Below are positions 47,751-56,192 of a stretch of 64,000 nucleotides of DNA, piece by piece; position 1 is the first letter of the stretch; each line of letters begins with the position of its first letter. Location of the stretch: NCBI GenBank assembly GCA_030146915.1, contig JASLAT010000030.1, forward strand, positions 5,492 through 69,491, in the 5' to 3' direction. This DNA comes from Tissierellales bacterium (GTDB lineage Bacteria; Bacillota; Clostridia; Tissierellales; Tissierellaceae). A program made the translations under genes and the position numbers. The notes below the pieces were generated by a model. That model ran no database searches. It was not told the DNA's origin and worked only from the letters and a program-made list of their open reading frames with translations.

Positions 47751-48446
47751 TTATTTTCTATAGATTATACTTTTTTGACTATCTTCTAACTCATTAAGAT
47801 CTTCTGAGCTAACCTTTATAAGTTCAAAAAATCTCCCATCTAAATTTCTTACTATAATCTCAGCTAAATATGGAAAAATTTCCTCCTTATCACCAATACA
47901 ATTTATAAGAAATACATAATGTGGGTCTACATCAACTGATCTTTTTCCCTTATATAAATTTATTTGAAAAATATTTTGAATATTATCACAGTACTCTTTT
48001 AGTTCCTTAACAAGATTAAATCGTAATTTCTTTACTACTTTTAATTCTAATCCCTGAAGCTTTGGACCACTATCATATACTAAGCCCTTAGTTAAAGCAT
48101 CAGCTCTAAGTATATTTTCCTTATTAAAAAAAAGCTTATTTTCAAGAGGATCTATTAATAGCCCATCCAAACCGGCCCGTCCTTTTAGTACTATATTCTT
48201 TATAGTATCAAACTTTATCTTATGGACTAAGGCTACTTTAAAATCATACTTTATTCTATCCCTACTGGTAAATACAGGTATCAAGTGTTGATTTGACTCA
48301 TCCTCTATTACTAAAAGATTCTTATCTTCATCAGTAGTTATAAAAAGGTCAATCTTTTTTAGCTCTGTTAAAAAATCTATCTCAGTTTCAATAGTTTTAG
48401 ATTCGATAAACTTCTCAAACTGTTGCCAAAATTTAATATCACACAA
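47751..48446 (-). CDS. SseB-family protein
   Basis: 231 residues from a TTG start with AAGGAGG seven bases upstream. An SseB N-terminal-like segment (LIPVFTSRDRIKYDF, then LDGLLIDPLENKLFF) is followed by a C-terminal domain (VKELKEYCDNIQNIFQINLY to the end). The E. coli SseB is linked to serine sensitivity, but the function in Bacillota is unknown. A terminator hairpin lies immediately upstream, its U-run ending where the SD begins. Confidence 0.62.
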   Translation of the reverse strand: MCDIKFWQQFEKFIESKTIETEIDFLTELKKIDLFITTDEDKNLLVIEDESNQHLIPVFTSRDRIKYDFKVALVHKIKFDTIKNIVLKGRAGLDGLLIDPLENKLFFNKENILRADALTKGLVYDSGPKLQGLELKVVKKLRFNLVKELKEYCDNIQNIFQINLYKGKRSVDVDPHYVFLINCIGDKEEIFPYLAEIIVRNLDGRFFELIKVSSEDLNELEDSQKSIIYRK

Positions 48447-48467
48447 AATTTTTCCTCCTTAAAAAAC

Positions 48468-48488
48468 AGCCCCTGCTAAGCAGAGGCT
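48468..48488 (-). terminator. Terminator of the SLH protein gene
   Basis: Stem AGCCCCTGC / GCAGAGGCT around TAA with one mismatch and TTTTTT (48461-48466) on the minus strand. The SD sequence of the next gene (48454-48460) directly abuts the T-run. Confidence 0.78.
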
Positions 48489-48500
48489 AAAGTCTAGAAT

Positions 48501-50483
48501 CTATCTTATTTGAATAGTATCAGCTACAAAGTTAGCACCCTTATAGACACCAACTACATTAACGTAGTCACCTCTAAATAAGTCCCTAACCTTAAGCTTG
48601 TCTAATGATTTATCCGTTATTATAGTGTCTTTTTCAATATAAACTCTTAAATATTTTTTATCTATATTATTATTATAGTCCTGAACTTCAATTTCTATAT
48701 ACTCATCTCTTGAATCTATATAGTCTATCTTACCTACTACACTATTTTCCATACTAGAAGAATCAGCATAAGCCTCTACTATATCTCTATCTGCCTCTAT
48801 ATAAAGTTCAACCTCATAGCCAGGGTTAGCAGGTAATTCTTTTTTAGTTTTACCATCAACCTTTATATAAGCATCTTTAGTTAGTTCATAGCTTTCTTCC
48901 TTACCACTATCTTTCAATCTAACTGTTACTAGTGGATTTTTATTTAACCTAGTAGTTATTTGAGTAACAAAACCTGTAACTCTTTTTGTTATAACCTTAG
49001 CATCTATATCATCAGCTATAAAGGCATCTTCATCTAAATCATATATAGCCCTAACATCTAGTTCATCCCCAACTCTAAGTTGATCTGGTCTAGCTGAAGA
49101 GTTATCTCTATAAATATAAGCTTTATCGTCTACTAAAACTTTATATCCTTGTTTGTTGCTATCTTTTATTGTTAACTCTTGCTGGTTATTCCTAGAATTC
49201 TTTACAGGCTTAATACTAATAAGGTCTGCCTTGATTCTAATTTCCTTATCTAAAGCACTAAGTTCTGTAACCTTAGAATTTCTAATTTCTAACCTTACAT
49301 AGTCTCCATTTTTCAAATTAGATAAGCTAGATTTTTTAGAATCTTTCTCAATACTAACATTTTTAGCAACATCTAAAGTTCTTTTCTTTTTTGATCCCCT
49401 ATCTATATATTCTATAGTTATAGTGTTTTTTGAACTATCACTTGAAACTAACTGTCCACTTAGTTCCTCTTTAACAGTCTTAGTCTCAACACTTATTAGT
49501 TCTCTAGTGTTTTCATTATACTCTAGTTCTAATTCTTGTCCTTCTGCTAAGGATGCAACAGTCTCTCTTCTTCCATCCACTATTATTCTTGTGTCTTTTT
49601 CTATAATATAACTACTTTCTCTAGATCTTGAATCTTCAATTACTAAAAAGTCCCTACCTATTTCCTTGGTTATTCTTTTTAGTACACCACTTGCCTCCCT
49701 AATTTTTACCTCAGGCTCCTTTGGTTTTTCTGGTTCTTTTGGTTTTTCTGGTTCTTTTGGCTTTTCTGGCTCCTTAGGTTTCTCTGGTGCAGGTTTTGCA
49801 GGTGGATTTTTTTTCATAAAATCATGAGACTTAGAAAGCATAGTAGCTAAGATTTTTCTTCTTAAAACTTGATTTGGATGAAACTTACCAGTATCATCAC
49901 CTTCAATAATTTTAGCATCAACTAAAACCTTAACATATTTTCTTAAAGGCCCATCAATATCAGTAACATCTTTAAAGTCTAAATAAATTACTGGTAGTTC
50001 ATCTGCCTTTGCCTCTAATCCAAGAGCCTTTGATAGGAAAACTGTAAAATCTAGTTTTCTTAATGGCTTATGAAAAATATCCATGTCCTTTGCTCTTTTT
50101 ACCTCTGTTTCAGACACTATTCCTTTATATAAGGCCATAGATAAAGCATTTTTTTCCCAATCCTGCTTTATCTTTAAGTCTGTTAAAAATTTATTATATT
50201 TCTTCAAAGCTTCCTTTTTTTCAGCTTCACTAGGTTTAGTTAGTCTTGAAAAAGCTGCCATTGACTCCATAAAAGTAAGTTCTCCTTCTGGGTCAAACCT
50301 TCCTCCACCTTTTCCTTCTAAGTATCCTATAGAAGCCATATCTGTTATATGTTTATAGGCCCAATGATTTTTTGGTACATCATTAAATTTAACTCCAGCT
50401 GTATAACTTGGCATGGATGATAAAATTATGGCCATGGCTAAGACGCCTGAAAACTTCTTTTTAAGTTTACCTTTAAATTTCAT
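48501..50483 (-). CDS. S-layer homology (SLH) domain surface protein
   Basis: 660 residues from the ATG at 50483 (AGGAGG eight bases upstream). Signal peptide, then three SLH-type segments (FNDVPKNHWAYKHITDM; a middle one around 85-150; FKDVTDIDGPLRKYVKVLVD) that would bind a pyruvylated wall polymer. A Pro-Glu-Lys linker (about 231-257) leads to a C-terminal half of repeated beta-rich modules with alternating VxxxxxV-RLKDSGKEESYELT-type motifs. Secreted, wall-bound. No enzyme motif was seen. It directly follows pyrG with no terminator between them. Confidence 0.85.
   Translation of the reverse strand: MKFKGKLKKKFSGVLAMAIILSSMPSYTAGVKFNDVPKNHWAYKHITDMASIGYLEGKGGGRFDPEGELTFMESMAAFSRLTKPSEAEKKEALKKYNKFLTDLKIKQDWEKNALSMALYKGIVSETEVKRAKDMDIFHKPLRKLDFTVFLSKALGLEAKADELPVIYLDFKDVTDIDGPLRKYVKVLVDAKIIEGDDTGKFHPNQVLRRKILATMLSKSHDFMKKNPPAKPAPEKPKEPEKPKEPEKPKEPEKPKEPEVKIREASGVLKRITKEIGRDFLVIEDSRSRESSYIIEKDTRIIVDGRRETVASLAEGQELELEYNENTRELISVETKTVKEELSGQLVSSDSSKNTITIEYIDRGSKKKRTLDVAKNVSIEKDSKKSSLSNLKNGDYVRLEIRNSKVTELSALDKEIRIKADLISIKPVKNSRNNQQELTIKDSNKQGYKVLVDDKAYIYRDNSSARPDQLRVGDELDVRAIYDLDEDAFIADDIDAKVITKRVTGFVTQITTRLNKNPLVTVRLKDSGKEESYELTKDAYIKVDGKTKKELPANPGYEVELYIEADRDIVEAYADSSSMENSVVGKIDYIDSRDEYIEIEVQDYNNNIDKKYLRVYIEKDTIITDKSLDKLKVRDLFRGDYVNVVGVYKGANFVADTIQIR
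49713..49790. repeat. 18-bp tandem repeat coding PEKPKE
   Basis: About four copies of an 18-bp unit inside the SLH gene, encoding a PEKPKE linker. Copies differ slightly at third positions. A wall-spanning spacer; the copy number may vary between strains. Confidence 0.85.
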
Positions 50484-50524
50484 TAACATCTCCTCCTATG
50501 GTTAAAATACCCAAAAGTAACTAT

Positions 50525-52126
50525 CTAACCATTATACTCTATAGACTTTTTAATGAAATTACTAAATAGTGGATGAGCTTTTATCGGTCTTGACTTAAAC
50601 TCTGCATTAAAATTAACTCCCACAAACCAAGGGTGATCTTTTAATTCAATAGCCTCCACTAAATTTTCCTCTTCATAAACAGCAGATATAACTAATCCTT
50701 TATCTTCTAATATATCTTTATATTCATTGTTAAACTCATATCTGTGCCTATGTCTTTCGTTTATATACTCTTCATTATAAGCTTGGTATAATTTACTGCC
50801 TTTTTTCAGTCTTGCAGGATAAGAACCAAGTCTCATTTCTGGCTTATCTCTTCCCTCAGACCTTACAAGACCATTTATTACTGGATAGTTTGTCTCTGGG
50901 TTCATCTCTACACTATCTGCTCCCTTTAATCCTACCACATTTCTTGCAAATTCAACAACTGCAAGCTGCATACCCAAACCTATTCCTAGGAAGGGAAGTT
51001 CATTTTCTCTAGCATGCTCTATAGCAGTAATCATGCCATCTATACCCCTATGACCAAAGCCACTTGGTACTATAATTCCATCCATATCTTGTAATACATT
51101 CTTAACATTCTCTTCAGTTATATCCTCAGAATGTATCCAATGAATATTAACCTTAGCCTCATTATCAATAGCACCATGTCTAAGTGATTCTGCTATTGAT
51201 AGGTAGGCATCTTTAAGTTCTACATACTTTCCAACTAAAGCTATATCTATTTCTGTCTTAGGATTATTTACAACCTTTACAATTCTCTCCCACTCTGACA
51301 AGTCTGGTAAATTTTTCTCTTTAAGCCCTAAATGCTCCATTACTTGTTGTGGTAAACCTTTTTCTTCTAACATTATAGGTATCTCATAAATTGTAGATAC
51401 ATCCATATTTTCTATTACCTCTTCTGGATTTAAATCACAGAATAAGGCTATTTTATCTTTTAAACCGTCATTTAAAGGTAGCTCTGTTCTACATATAAGT
51501 ATGTCTGGTTGAATTCCTAAGCCTCTAAGTTCCTTAACACTATGTTGAGTTGGCTTAGTCTTTAACTCTCCTGCCTTCTCTAAGTATGGTACAAGGGTCA
51601 TGTGTATATACATAACATTTTCCCTACCTAATTCATACTTTATCTGTCTTATAGCCTCTAAAAATGGTAGAGACTCTATGTCACCTACAGTTCCACCTAT
51701 TTCCGTTATTACAACATCTACGTCTGATTTTTGGGATGCTATTAACATTCTGTCTTTTATTTCATTGGTAATATGAGGTATAACTTGAACTGTCCTTCCA
51801 TCATATTCACCATTTCTCTCCTTGTTTAAAACAGACCAATAAATCTTACCTGCAGAAACACTGCAATATTTGTTTAAATCTATGTCTATAAATCTTTCAT
51901 AGTGACCTAAGTCTAAATCTGTTTCTGCACCATCTTCAGTTACAAAAACTTCTCCGTGTTGATAAGGGCTCATAACTCCCGGATCTACATTCAAATACGG
52001 ATCAAACTTCTGAGTTAGAACCTTGAAACCTCTACTTTTCAAAAGTTGACCTAGACCAGCTGCTGTTATTCCCTTGCCCAGAGAAGACACAACTCCGCCA
52101 GTCACAAATATATGTTTTGTACTCAC
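50525..52126 (-). CDS. pyrG: CTP synthase with inactive glutaminase domain
   Basis: 533 residues, full length. Makes CTP from UTP, ATP and ammonia. The synthetase domain is intact ([37 protein letters not shown]). In the glutaminase domain the catalytic Cys of the GICLGMQ motif is Gly383 (GIGLGMQ), the catalytic His of FHPEF is Asn507 (FNAEF), and the oxyanion PGGFG is PSGFG (354-358). The Glu of the triad remains (509). Hydrolysis of glutamine should be impossible, so ammonia must be used directly. Promoter TTGACA-N17-TAAGAT at 52176-52204. The residue changes are seen; the consequence is inferred. Confidence 0.96.
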   Translation of the reverse strand: MSTKHIFVTGGVVSSLGKGITAAGLGQLLKSRGFKVLTQKFDPYLNVDPGVMSPYQHGEVFVTEDGAETDLDLGHYERFIDIDLNKYCSVSAGKIYWSVLNKERNGEYDGRTVQVIPHITNEIKDRMLIASQKSDVDVVITEIGGTVGDIESLPFLEAIRQIKYELGRENVMYIHMTLVPYLEKAGELKTKPTQHSVKELRGLGIQPDILICRTELPLNDGLKDKIALFCDLNPEEVIENMDVSTIYEIPIMLEEKGLPQQVMEHLGLKEKNLPDLSEWERIVKVVNNPKTEIDIALVGKYVELKDAYLSIAESLRHGAIDNEAKVNIHWIHSEDITEENVKNVLQDMDGIIVPSGFGHRGIDGMITAIEHARENELPFLGIGLGMQLAVVEFARNVVGLKGADSVEMNPETNYPVINGLVRSEGRDKPEMRLGSYPARLKKGSKLYQAYNEEYINERHRHRYEFNNEYKDILEDKGLVISAVYEEENLVEAIELKDHPWFVGVNFNAEFKSRPIKAHPLFSNFIKKSIEYNG

Positions 52127-52175
52127 CTTGCTACCCCCTATTTTCTCTTATTTAAAATAAATATTTAACTTTATT

Positions 52176-52204
52176 ATCTTATAATATAAAGCTTTTTCTG
52201 TCAA
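52176..52204 (-). promoter_or_regulatory. pyrG promoter
   Basis: TTGACA (52199-52204), 17-base spacer, TAAGAT (52176-52181) on the minus strand. No attenuator hairpin of the kind known in Bacillus pyrG leaders was seen in the short leader. Confidence 0.5.
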
Positions 52205-52549
52205 TTACATAATACAATACTCTTATTATACTATAAAGTTTATAATTTGTTCATTAAATATATATTACTTTTTTATAACTTTATATTTAGCCATATAATT
52301 TCTTGTATTTCAGTTTGTTTTATATAAATATCCAATATTAAATATTAGGTATATAGAAATTTTCAAAATAGCTATAGCTTAAAATATAACTACTATAACT
52401 ATTAATATATATATTTAGATATTTTAAGTATACTAACTTCAAGTTATTTTATCCTAACTTAGAAATTAAATAAAATTACATCTTCTGGTTAATTTTTTCT
52501 AGTTTTTTTTAAAAAATAATAGATTATAATCCCAGTACTATCCAGTCAA
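52205..52549. other. Gene-free AT-rich stretch
   Basis: About 345 bases between the pyrG and Rrf2 promoters, almost entirely A and T. No reading frame with SD sequence, no stable hairpin and no clear repeat was seen. Confidence 0.6.
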
Positions 52550-52578
52550 TTGACATTAATATTTACATGTAATATACT
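52550..52578 (+). promoter_or_regulatory. Promoter of the Rrf2 regulator gene
   Basis: TTGACA (52550-52555), 17-base spacer, TATACT (52573-52578). The sequence ACTTAAGTAAGTAACT overlapping and following the -10 has partial symmetry and could be an autoregulatory site. Confidence 0.7.
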
Positions 52579-52646
52579 TAAGTAAGTAACTATTTACAAC
52601 TATGATATAAATGAATTTAAGCTAAATTGAAAGGAGTTTTAAAGTC

Positions 52647-53093
52647 ATGAATATAACAAGGGAGGCGGACTATGCTATAAGGGTCATTTCTAACTTATCA
52701 CTAGCCCCTGACGGTGAGAAGATAAGTGCTAGTAGATTAGCCGAAGAAGAAACCATTCCACAGCAATTCTTACTTAAAATTCTTAGAAAGTTAAGAAAAA
52801 ACCAACTGATCAAATCCTATATGGGAGTTAATGGTGGATATGTACTTAATAAAGAGCCTAAAGAAATTAATTTTAAGGATGTTATTGAAGCTATAGATGG
52901 TCCGATTTATATAAATGCATGTTTACTAGATAGGAAGGAATGTAATAGATATCCTATTAATTGTATAGTCCATAAAAGACTTAAACGTGTTCAAGAAAAC
53001 CTAGTCAAAGATTTAGAGTCCATAAACTTTGAAAATCTTTTCCAGGATTCAGATAAAAATCCAGTACCAGAGTGTTTAGATTTAAATAAATAA
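52647..53093 (+). CDS. Rrf2-family regulator with three Fe-S-type cysteines
   Basis: 148 residues. Winged helix at 2-68 (NITREADYAIRVISNL and LLKILRKLRKNQLIKS). Cys92, Cys99 and Cys106 (C-x6-C-x6-C) match the cluster-binding spacing of IscR and NsrR within a residue, so an Fe-S cluster sensor is likely. No isc/suf genes are nearby, so the regulon is not visible. Single-gene unit with strong promoter and terminator. Confidence 0.88.
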   Translation: MNITREADYAIRVISNLSLAPDGEKISASRLAEEETIPQQFLLKILRKLRKNQLIKSYMGVNGGYVLNKEPKEINFKDVIEAIDGPIYINACLLDRKECNRYPINCIVHKRLKRVQENLVKDLESINFENLFQDSDKNPVPECLDLNK

Positions 53094-53107
53094 TCAACAT
53101 ATAAAAG

Positions 53108-53138
53108 TATCATACTAGTTTTGTATGATAGTTTTTTT
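53108..53138 (+). terminator. Terminator of the Rrf2 gene
   Basis: Stem TATCATAC / GTATGATA around TAGTTTT, followed by G and seven Ts. Confidence 0.88.
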
Positions 53139-53245
53139 ATTTTAAGAGTAATAAAGCAAAAAACTGCTAGTTTAGGAAATTCAAATCAAAAAATTAGAAA
53201 ATTTCAACAAGAAAAAGGAATAAGTTAAACTAAAAAGCCACACAA

Positions 53246-53317
53246 AAAAAGCCATCTAACTAGATGGCTTTTTCGATTTATAGTTATAAGGTCATTCTAT
53301 GTGAAATATCACTCACT
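53246..53317 (-). ncRNA. Candidate small RNA, about 72-75 nt
   Basis: Bounded by a good promoter (53324-53352) and a strong intrinsic terminator with 8-bp GC stem GCCATCTA/TAGATGGC extended by A/T pairs and a run of seven Ts on the minus strand. Near the 5' end GTGA-TATT-TCAC could form a small hairpin. The sequence CTATAAAT lies just before the terminator A-tract, as in the candidate at 5612-5705. No reading frame with SD sequence. No Rfam family was recognised. Confidence 0.5.
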
Positions 53318-53323
53318 AACTAC

Positions 53324-53352
53324 ATTCTATCACCTAATGATAAATGAGTCAA
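53324..53352 (-). promoter_or_regulatory. Promoter of the second candidate small RNA
   Basis: TTGACT (53347-53352), 17-base spacer, TAGAAT (53324-53329) on the minus strand. Nothing else nearby could use it. Confidence 0.6.
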
Positions 53353-53433
53353 TAGAAATATGCTTATAAATTAGATATTTTCAATGCTTATATGCATTCC
53401 TAAAGATTCCTTAGGACTGATATATTCTCTCTT

Positions 53434-53576
53434 TTATTTTATCCCGGTTTCTTCTAAAATTAGCATTTCTTTATGAAAGATAATCCCCTTCTTAAATATT
53501 TATTTTATTTTAAAGCATCCTCTAAACCCTCATCTAATATTTCAAGTAAATATGGCAAGGTTGACTTTTTTAACAT
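53434..53576 (-). pseudogene. 3' remnant of an alanine-dehydrogenase-like gene
   Basis: Two short frames read like the C-terminus of an alanine dehydrogenase: STLPYLLEILDEGLEDALK, then, after a frameshift, KKGIIFHKEMLILEETGIK. The matching tail of the intact gene at 61772 is [18 protein letters not shown] followed by [20 protein letters not shown]. No SD sequence precedes it and stops interrupt the frame upstream. It lies just past the MFS gene in a 500-base gap. Similarity was judged by eye and is modest. Confidence 0.4.
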
Positions 53577-53596
53577 AATTATTTAAGAAAAAAATG

Positions 53597-54787
53597 CTAG
53601 CTAGCCTTCTTTTGGGTTAATTTTTTAAAACTATTATTAACATATAAAGCTAATAAAACTCCTATACTTGTTATTGCTATATTTAATAAAAGTACATTTA
53701 AAGGTCCTCTTATTCCACTTAAATCAACTATCTTTCCCGCTAAGGCTAAAATTATATAATTTCCGATACTTGAAAATAACATGACTATGGAAGTTATCTT
53801 CCCCTTATTTTCTGGATACATAGCATTAGCAGTTGATACAGCAAGTTGTAATACCCCTCCTGCAGCAAAGAAACCTATTAAAAATCCTCCTAAATACATC
53901 ATAAAAGGCTTCCTTATAAAATAAACAGCTAGTAAGCTTAGTAGAGATATAAAAGGATATATAACCAAAACTTCCACAGCTTTAAATTTTCTAAGCATAT
54001 AGAAACTGGAAAATAAAATAGCTAAAACTGTTCCCATTGCATAAAGTGACTGAATCTTACTTGGATCAGATAAGCCATATAAGATACCCAGCTCCTGATT
54101 ACCATTTAACCAAAGCTGAAAAGTTGCTGTTGAAGTAAGACCAATTAAAATTAAAGCTATACTTGCTAGGTCAAACTCCATCTTACTTTCTTCATCTTTT
54201 TTCTTACCAGTTGATACTTGTGGAAAAGGTAATTTTATTAGTAAAATACCATCAATTACAAGTAATATAGCTGCTAAATAAAATAAGGTTTTATAAGATA
54301 AATGATTTTTAGCCACAAAACCAATAGCAAATGGTAGTATAAATTGACCTAAAGACATAGAAAACTTAGTAAACATATTGGCTATGTCACCTTTTTCCTT
54401 AAATATCTCAAGCACAGAAGGTATAACTGCTGTATCTAAAAATGAGTTGGCCATACCTCCTATAATTGCAAATATATAAGCCCACCTTAGACTTTTAGAA
54501 CTAGCTATACCTATAAAATAAAGTGCATATAATAAAATTCCATATATACCTGTAAGCCTTCTTCCCTTCCTATCAGACATAGGTCCTGAAAATGGTAGGG
54601 CAAGTAACCTTCCTAAACCAAGAGCTGAAGATACCTTAAAAACCGCACCTATATTTCCACCCCATGCCTGAGCAAATTCAGACTTATACTGGGCCAAAAT
54701 CGAGACTCCAATCCCATGGATAAAATATGTAAAATACAGGGCAATAGCGGTAATTAAAAAACTTCTTTTTTCTAATTGTTTCTTCAT
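53597..54787 (-). CDS. MFS transporter
   Basis: 396 residues from the ATG at 54787 (AAAGGAGG just upstream). Twelve membrane segments; the loop motif SGPMSDRKGRRLTGIYG between helices 2 and 3 is the MFS signature. It follows the sigma-factor gene by 33 bases and is probably cotranscribed with it. Substrate not evident. Confidence 0.9.
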   Translation of the reverse strand: MKKQLEKRSFLITAIALYFTYFIHGIGVSILAQYKSEFAQAWGGNIGAVFKVSSALGLGRLLALPFSGPMSDRKGRRLTGIYGILLYALYFIGIASSKSLRWAYIFAIIGGMANSFLDTAVIPSVLEIFKEKGDIANMFTKFSMSLGQFILPFAIGFVAKNHLSYKTLFYLAAILLVIDGILLIKLPFPQVSTGKKKDEESKMEFDLASIALILIGLTSTATFQLWLNGNQELGILYGLSDPSKIQSLYAMGTVLAILFSSFYMLRKFKAVEVLVIYPFISLLSLLAVYFIRKPFMMYLGGFLIGFFAAGGVLQLAVSTANAMYPENKGKITSIVMLFSSIGNYIILALAGKIVDLSGIRGPLNVLLLNIAITSIGVLLALYVNNSFKKLTQKKAS

Positions 54788-54820
54788 TGTTTCCTCCTTT
54801 AAATTTATTAACATATACAA

Positions 54821-55402
54821 TTATATATCATGATTTTTAACTTTCAACTTTTTATAATATCTTCTAAGCCTTTTAAGGCCATTAACCTTAGTATTTACTA
54901 CTGTCCTATATGATAAATCTAGCTTTTTGGATATTTGAACCATACTAAGTTCCTTAATATAGTAGTAGGCTATAACTTGTTTTTCTCTTTCTGAGAGTGC
55001 ATCATAAGCCTTATACAGAGTCATATGCTTATCCATCTTTAAGATATCAGCAACTACATCCTCATCCGACTCTAAAAAGTCTATAAACTCCTCCTCCCCA
55101 TCTTCATTATTTACCTTCCTATTTAAGCTCTCTAAGCTTATTTTCTGATTCTTACCTAGGTAAAAATATTTTAATCTCATTTTTATATACCAGGCAAAAC
55201 CTGCTCCTCTTTTAGGATCATAAGTATTTAAAATTTCTAATATAAATAAATATCCTTCCTGCATAAGATCATCATAATCTTCTTTTCTATCAGAATACCT
55301 TCTAATAGATGCTCCTAATAAAGGGGACAAACGTTCTAATAATTTTCCCTGACTACTTTTGCAACCTTCTTTAGCTAGTTTTAATAGGTCTTTTATCTCC
55401 AT
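54821..55402 (-). CDS. Sigma-70-family RNA polymerase sigma factor
   Basis: 193 residues. Region 2 at about 8-80 (EDYDDLMQEGYLFILEILNTY, then GFAWYIKMRLKYFYL) and region 4 at about 133-182 (LSEREKQVIAYYYIKELSMV and KKLDLSYRTVVNTKVNGLKR). No region 1 or 3, so an alternative sigma factor of the small SigH/ComX-like size, not a housekeeping factor. Divergent from a ComK-like gene, with an MFS gene downstream. No anti-sigma gene is adjacent. Target promoters unknown. Confidence 0.85.
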   Translation of the reverse strand: MEIKDLLKLAKEGCKSSQGKLLERLSPLLGASIRRYSDRKEDYDDLMQEGYLFILEILNTYDPKRGAGFAWYIKMRLKYFYLGKNQKISLESLNRKVNNEDGEEEFIDFLESDEDVVADILKMDKHMTLYKAYDALSEREKQVIAYYYIKELSMVQISKKLDLSYRTVVNTKVNGLKRLRRYYKKLKVKNHDI

Positions 55403-55604
55403 ATAATCACCTCAGCTAAAGCTTACTAGGTTTTTCTACTTTTGAAAAAGCCAGACTTTGGGATTTTCATCCGATATTTTACTCCAAAAAGGTACTTTTT
55501 TGTCTATAACTATTAAAAGTCATAAATATATTGAATTTTTTTACAATTGTCCTTAAAATATTATGATTTATTTGTTATAATGAAATTACCTAAGGAGGGA
55601 TAGT

Positions 55605-56153
55605 ATGAAAGAATTAGTTAAAAAAGAAATTATTGCTTTTCAGCCTAGCTATGAACAAGACAAAGGTGACTGTACAAAAATATTATTGCAGAGCGGAGAG
55701 ACAGTGGTTATAGAAAAATCTATTGTATCCTTTATAAAATGTCTCTACAAAGAGAATAAAATAAGTTACTTAGATTCTAAAGAGTATTATTCAAAACTTT
55801 TACTAGTAAAAAGTTTGCTCCCACTGGTTATAAATTCTAATAATGTTTTTATGCCCTTTAAAAGTCGTATCCCCCTAAAAAAGAACGACCGAGCATTTGG
55901 TTATGTTAATTATAAGGCTATTTCAGACTTATGTTCATCAGATAATGAATCTTATATTTTACTTAACAATTCTACAAAAATCCCTTGCTTATCTAGTTTA
56001 GACAGACTTAGCTTCCATTATGTAAAGGCAGTAGCAGCGCAACAGGAAATTAAGGTTTCAGAATCTAAAGATGAAACAAGTAAATTTTTAGATAAGTTCA
56101 CACGTGCGGGAATAGAATTAATCTTAGAAGAGATACAAAAGTTGAAAAATTAA
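55605..56153 (+). CDS. ComK-like competence transcription factor
   Basis: 182 residues with GGAGGG upstream of the ATG and an extended -10 TGTTATAAT at 55573-55581. The middle of the protein follows the ComK pattern: LLPLVINSNNVFMPFKS (about 71-87) matches the KPPIMVDPSNQIFLFPTLS region of Bacillus ComK, followed by FGYVNYKAI (for the WISHVHV segment) and a NN.T.IPC stretch in place of the FSNGKTMELPIS segment. The C-terminal tail is unlike Bacillus ComK. ComK binds DNA to switch on uptake genes. Resemblance was judged by eye; a LytTR-like or unknown regulator is the alternative. Confidence 0.5.
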   Translation: MKELVKKEIIAFQPSYEQDKGDCTKILLQSGETVVIEKSIVSFIKCLYKENKISYLDSKEYYSKLLLVKSLLPLVINSNNVFMPFKSRIPLKKNDRAFGYVNYKAISDLCSSDNESYILLNNSTKIPCLSSLDRLSFHYVKAVAAQQEIKVSESKDETSKFLDKFTRAGIELILEEIQKLKN

Positions 56154-56167
56154 ATAGTTAATAATAA

Positions 56168-56192
56168 AAAGGCTGAATATTATTCAGCCTTT
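56168..56192. terminator. Terminator between convergent genes
   Basis: 11-bp stem AAAGGCTGAAT / ATTCAGCCTTT around ATT, with A- and T-rich flanks. It overlaps the stop codon of the MurJ-like gene. Confidence 0.82.

Noticed and set aside
49713..49790. Tandem repeats as a possible CRISPR array
   Set aside because: They have no spacers, are in frame and code for a Pro-Glu-Lys linker of a surface protein.
52127..52204. Bacillus-type pyrG attenuator
   Set aside because: No hairpin with T-run and no GGGC start sequence was seen in the short leader.
53140..53245. Short frame ending NQKIRKFQQEKGIS as a transposase remnant
   Set aside because: It is about 28 codons long, without SD sequence or recognisable family match; chance cannot be excluded.
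55487..55499. Full ComK binding box
   Set aside because: Only one AAAA-N5-TTTT half-site is present; a box needs two at set spacing, and in AT-rich DNA single sites arise by chance.
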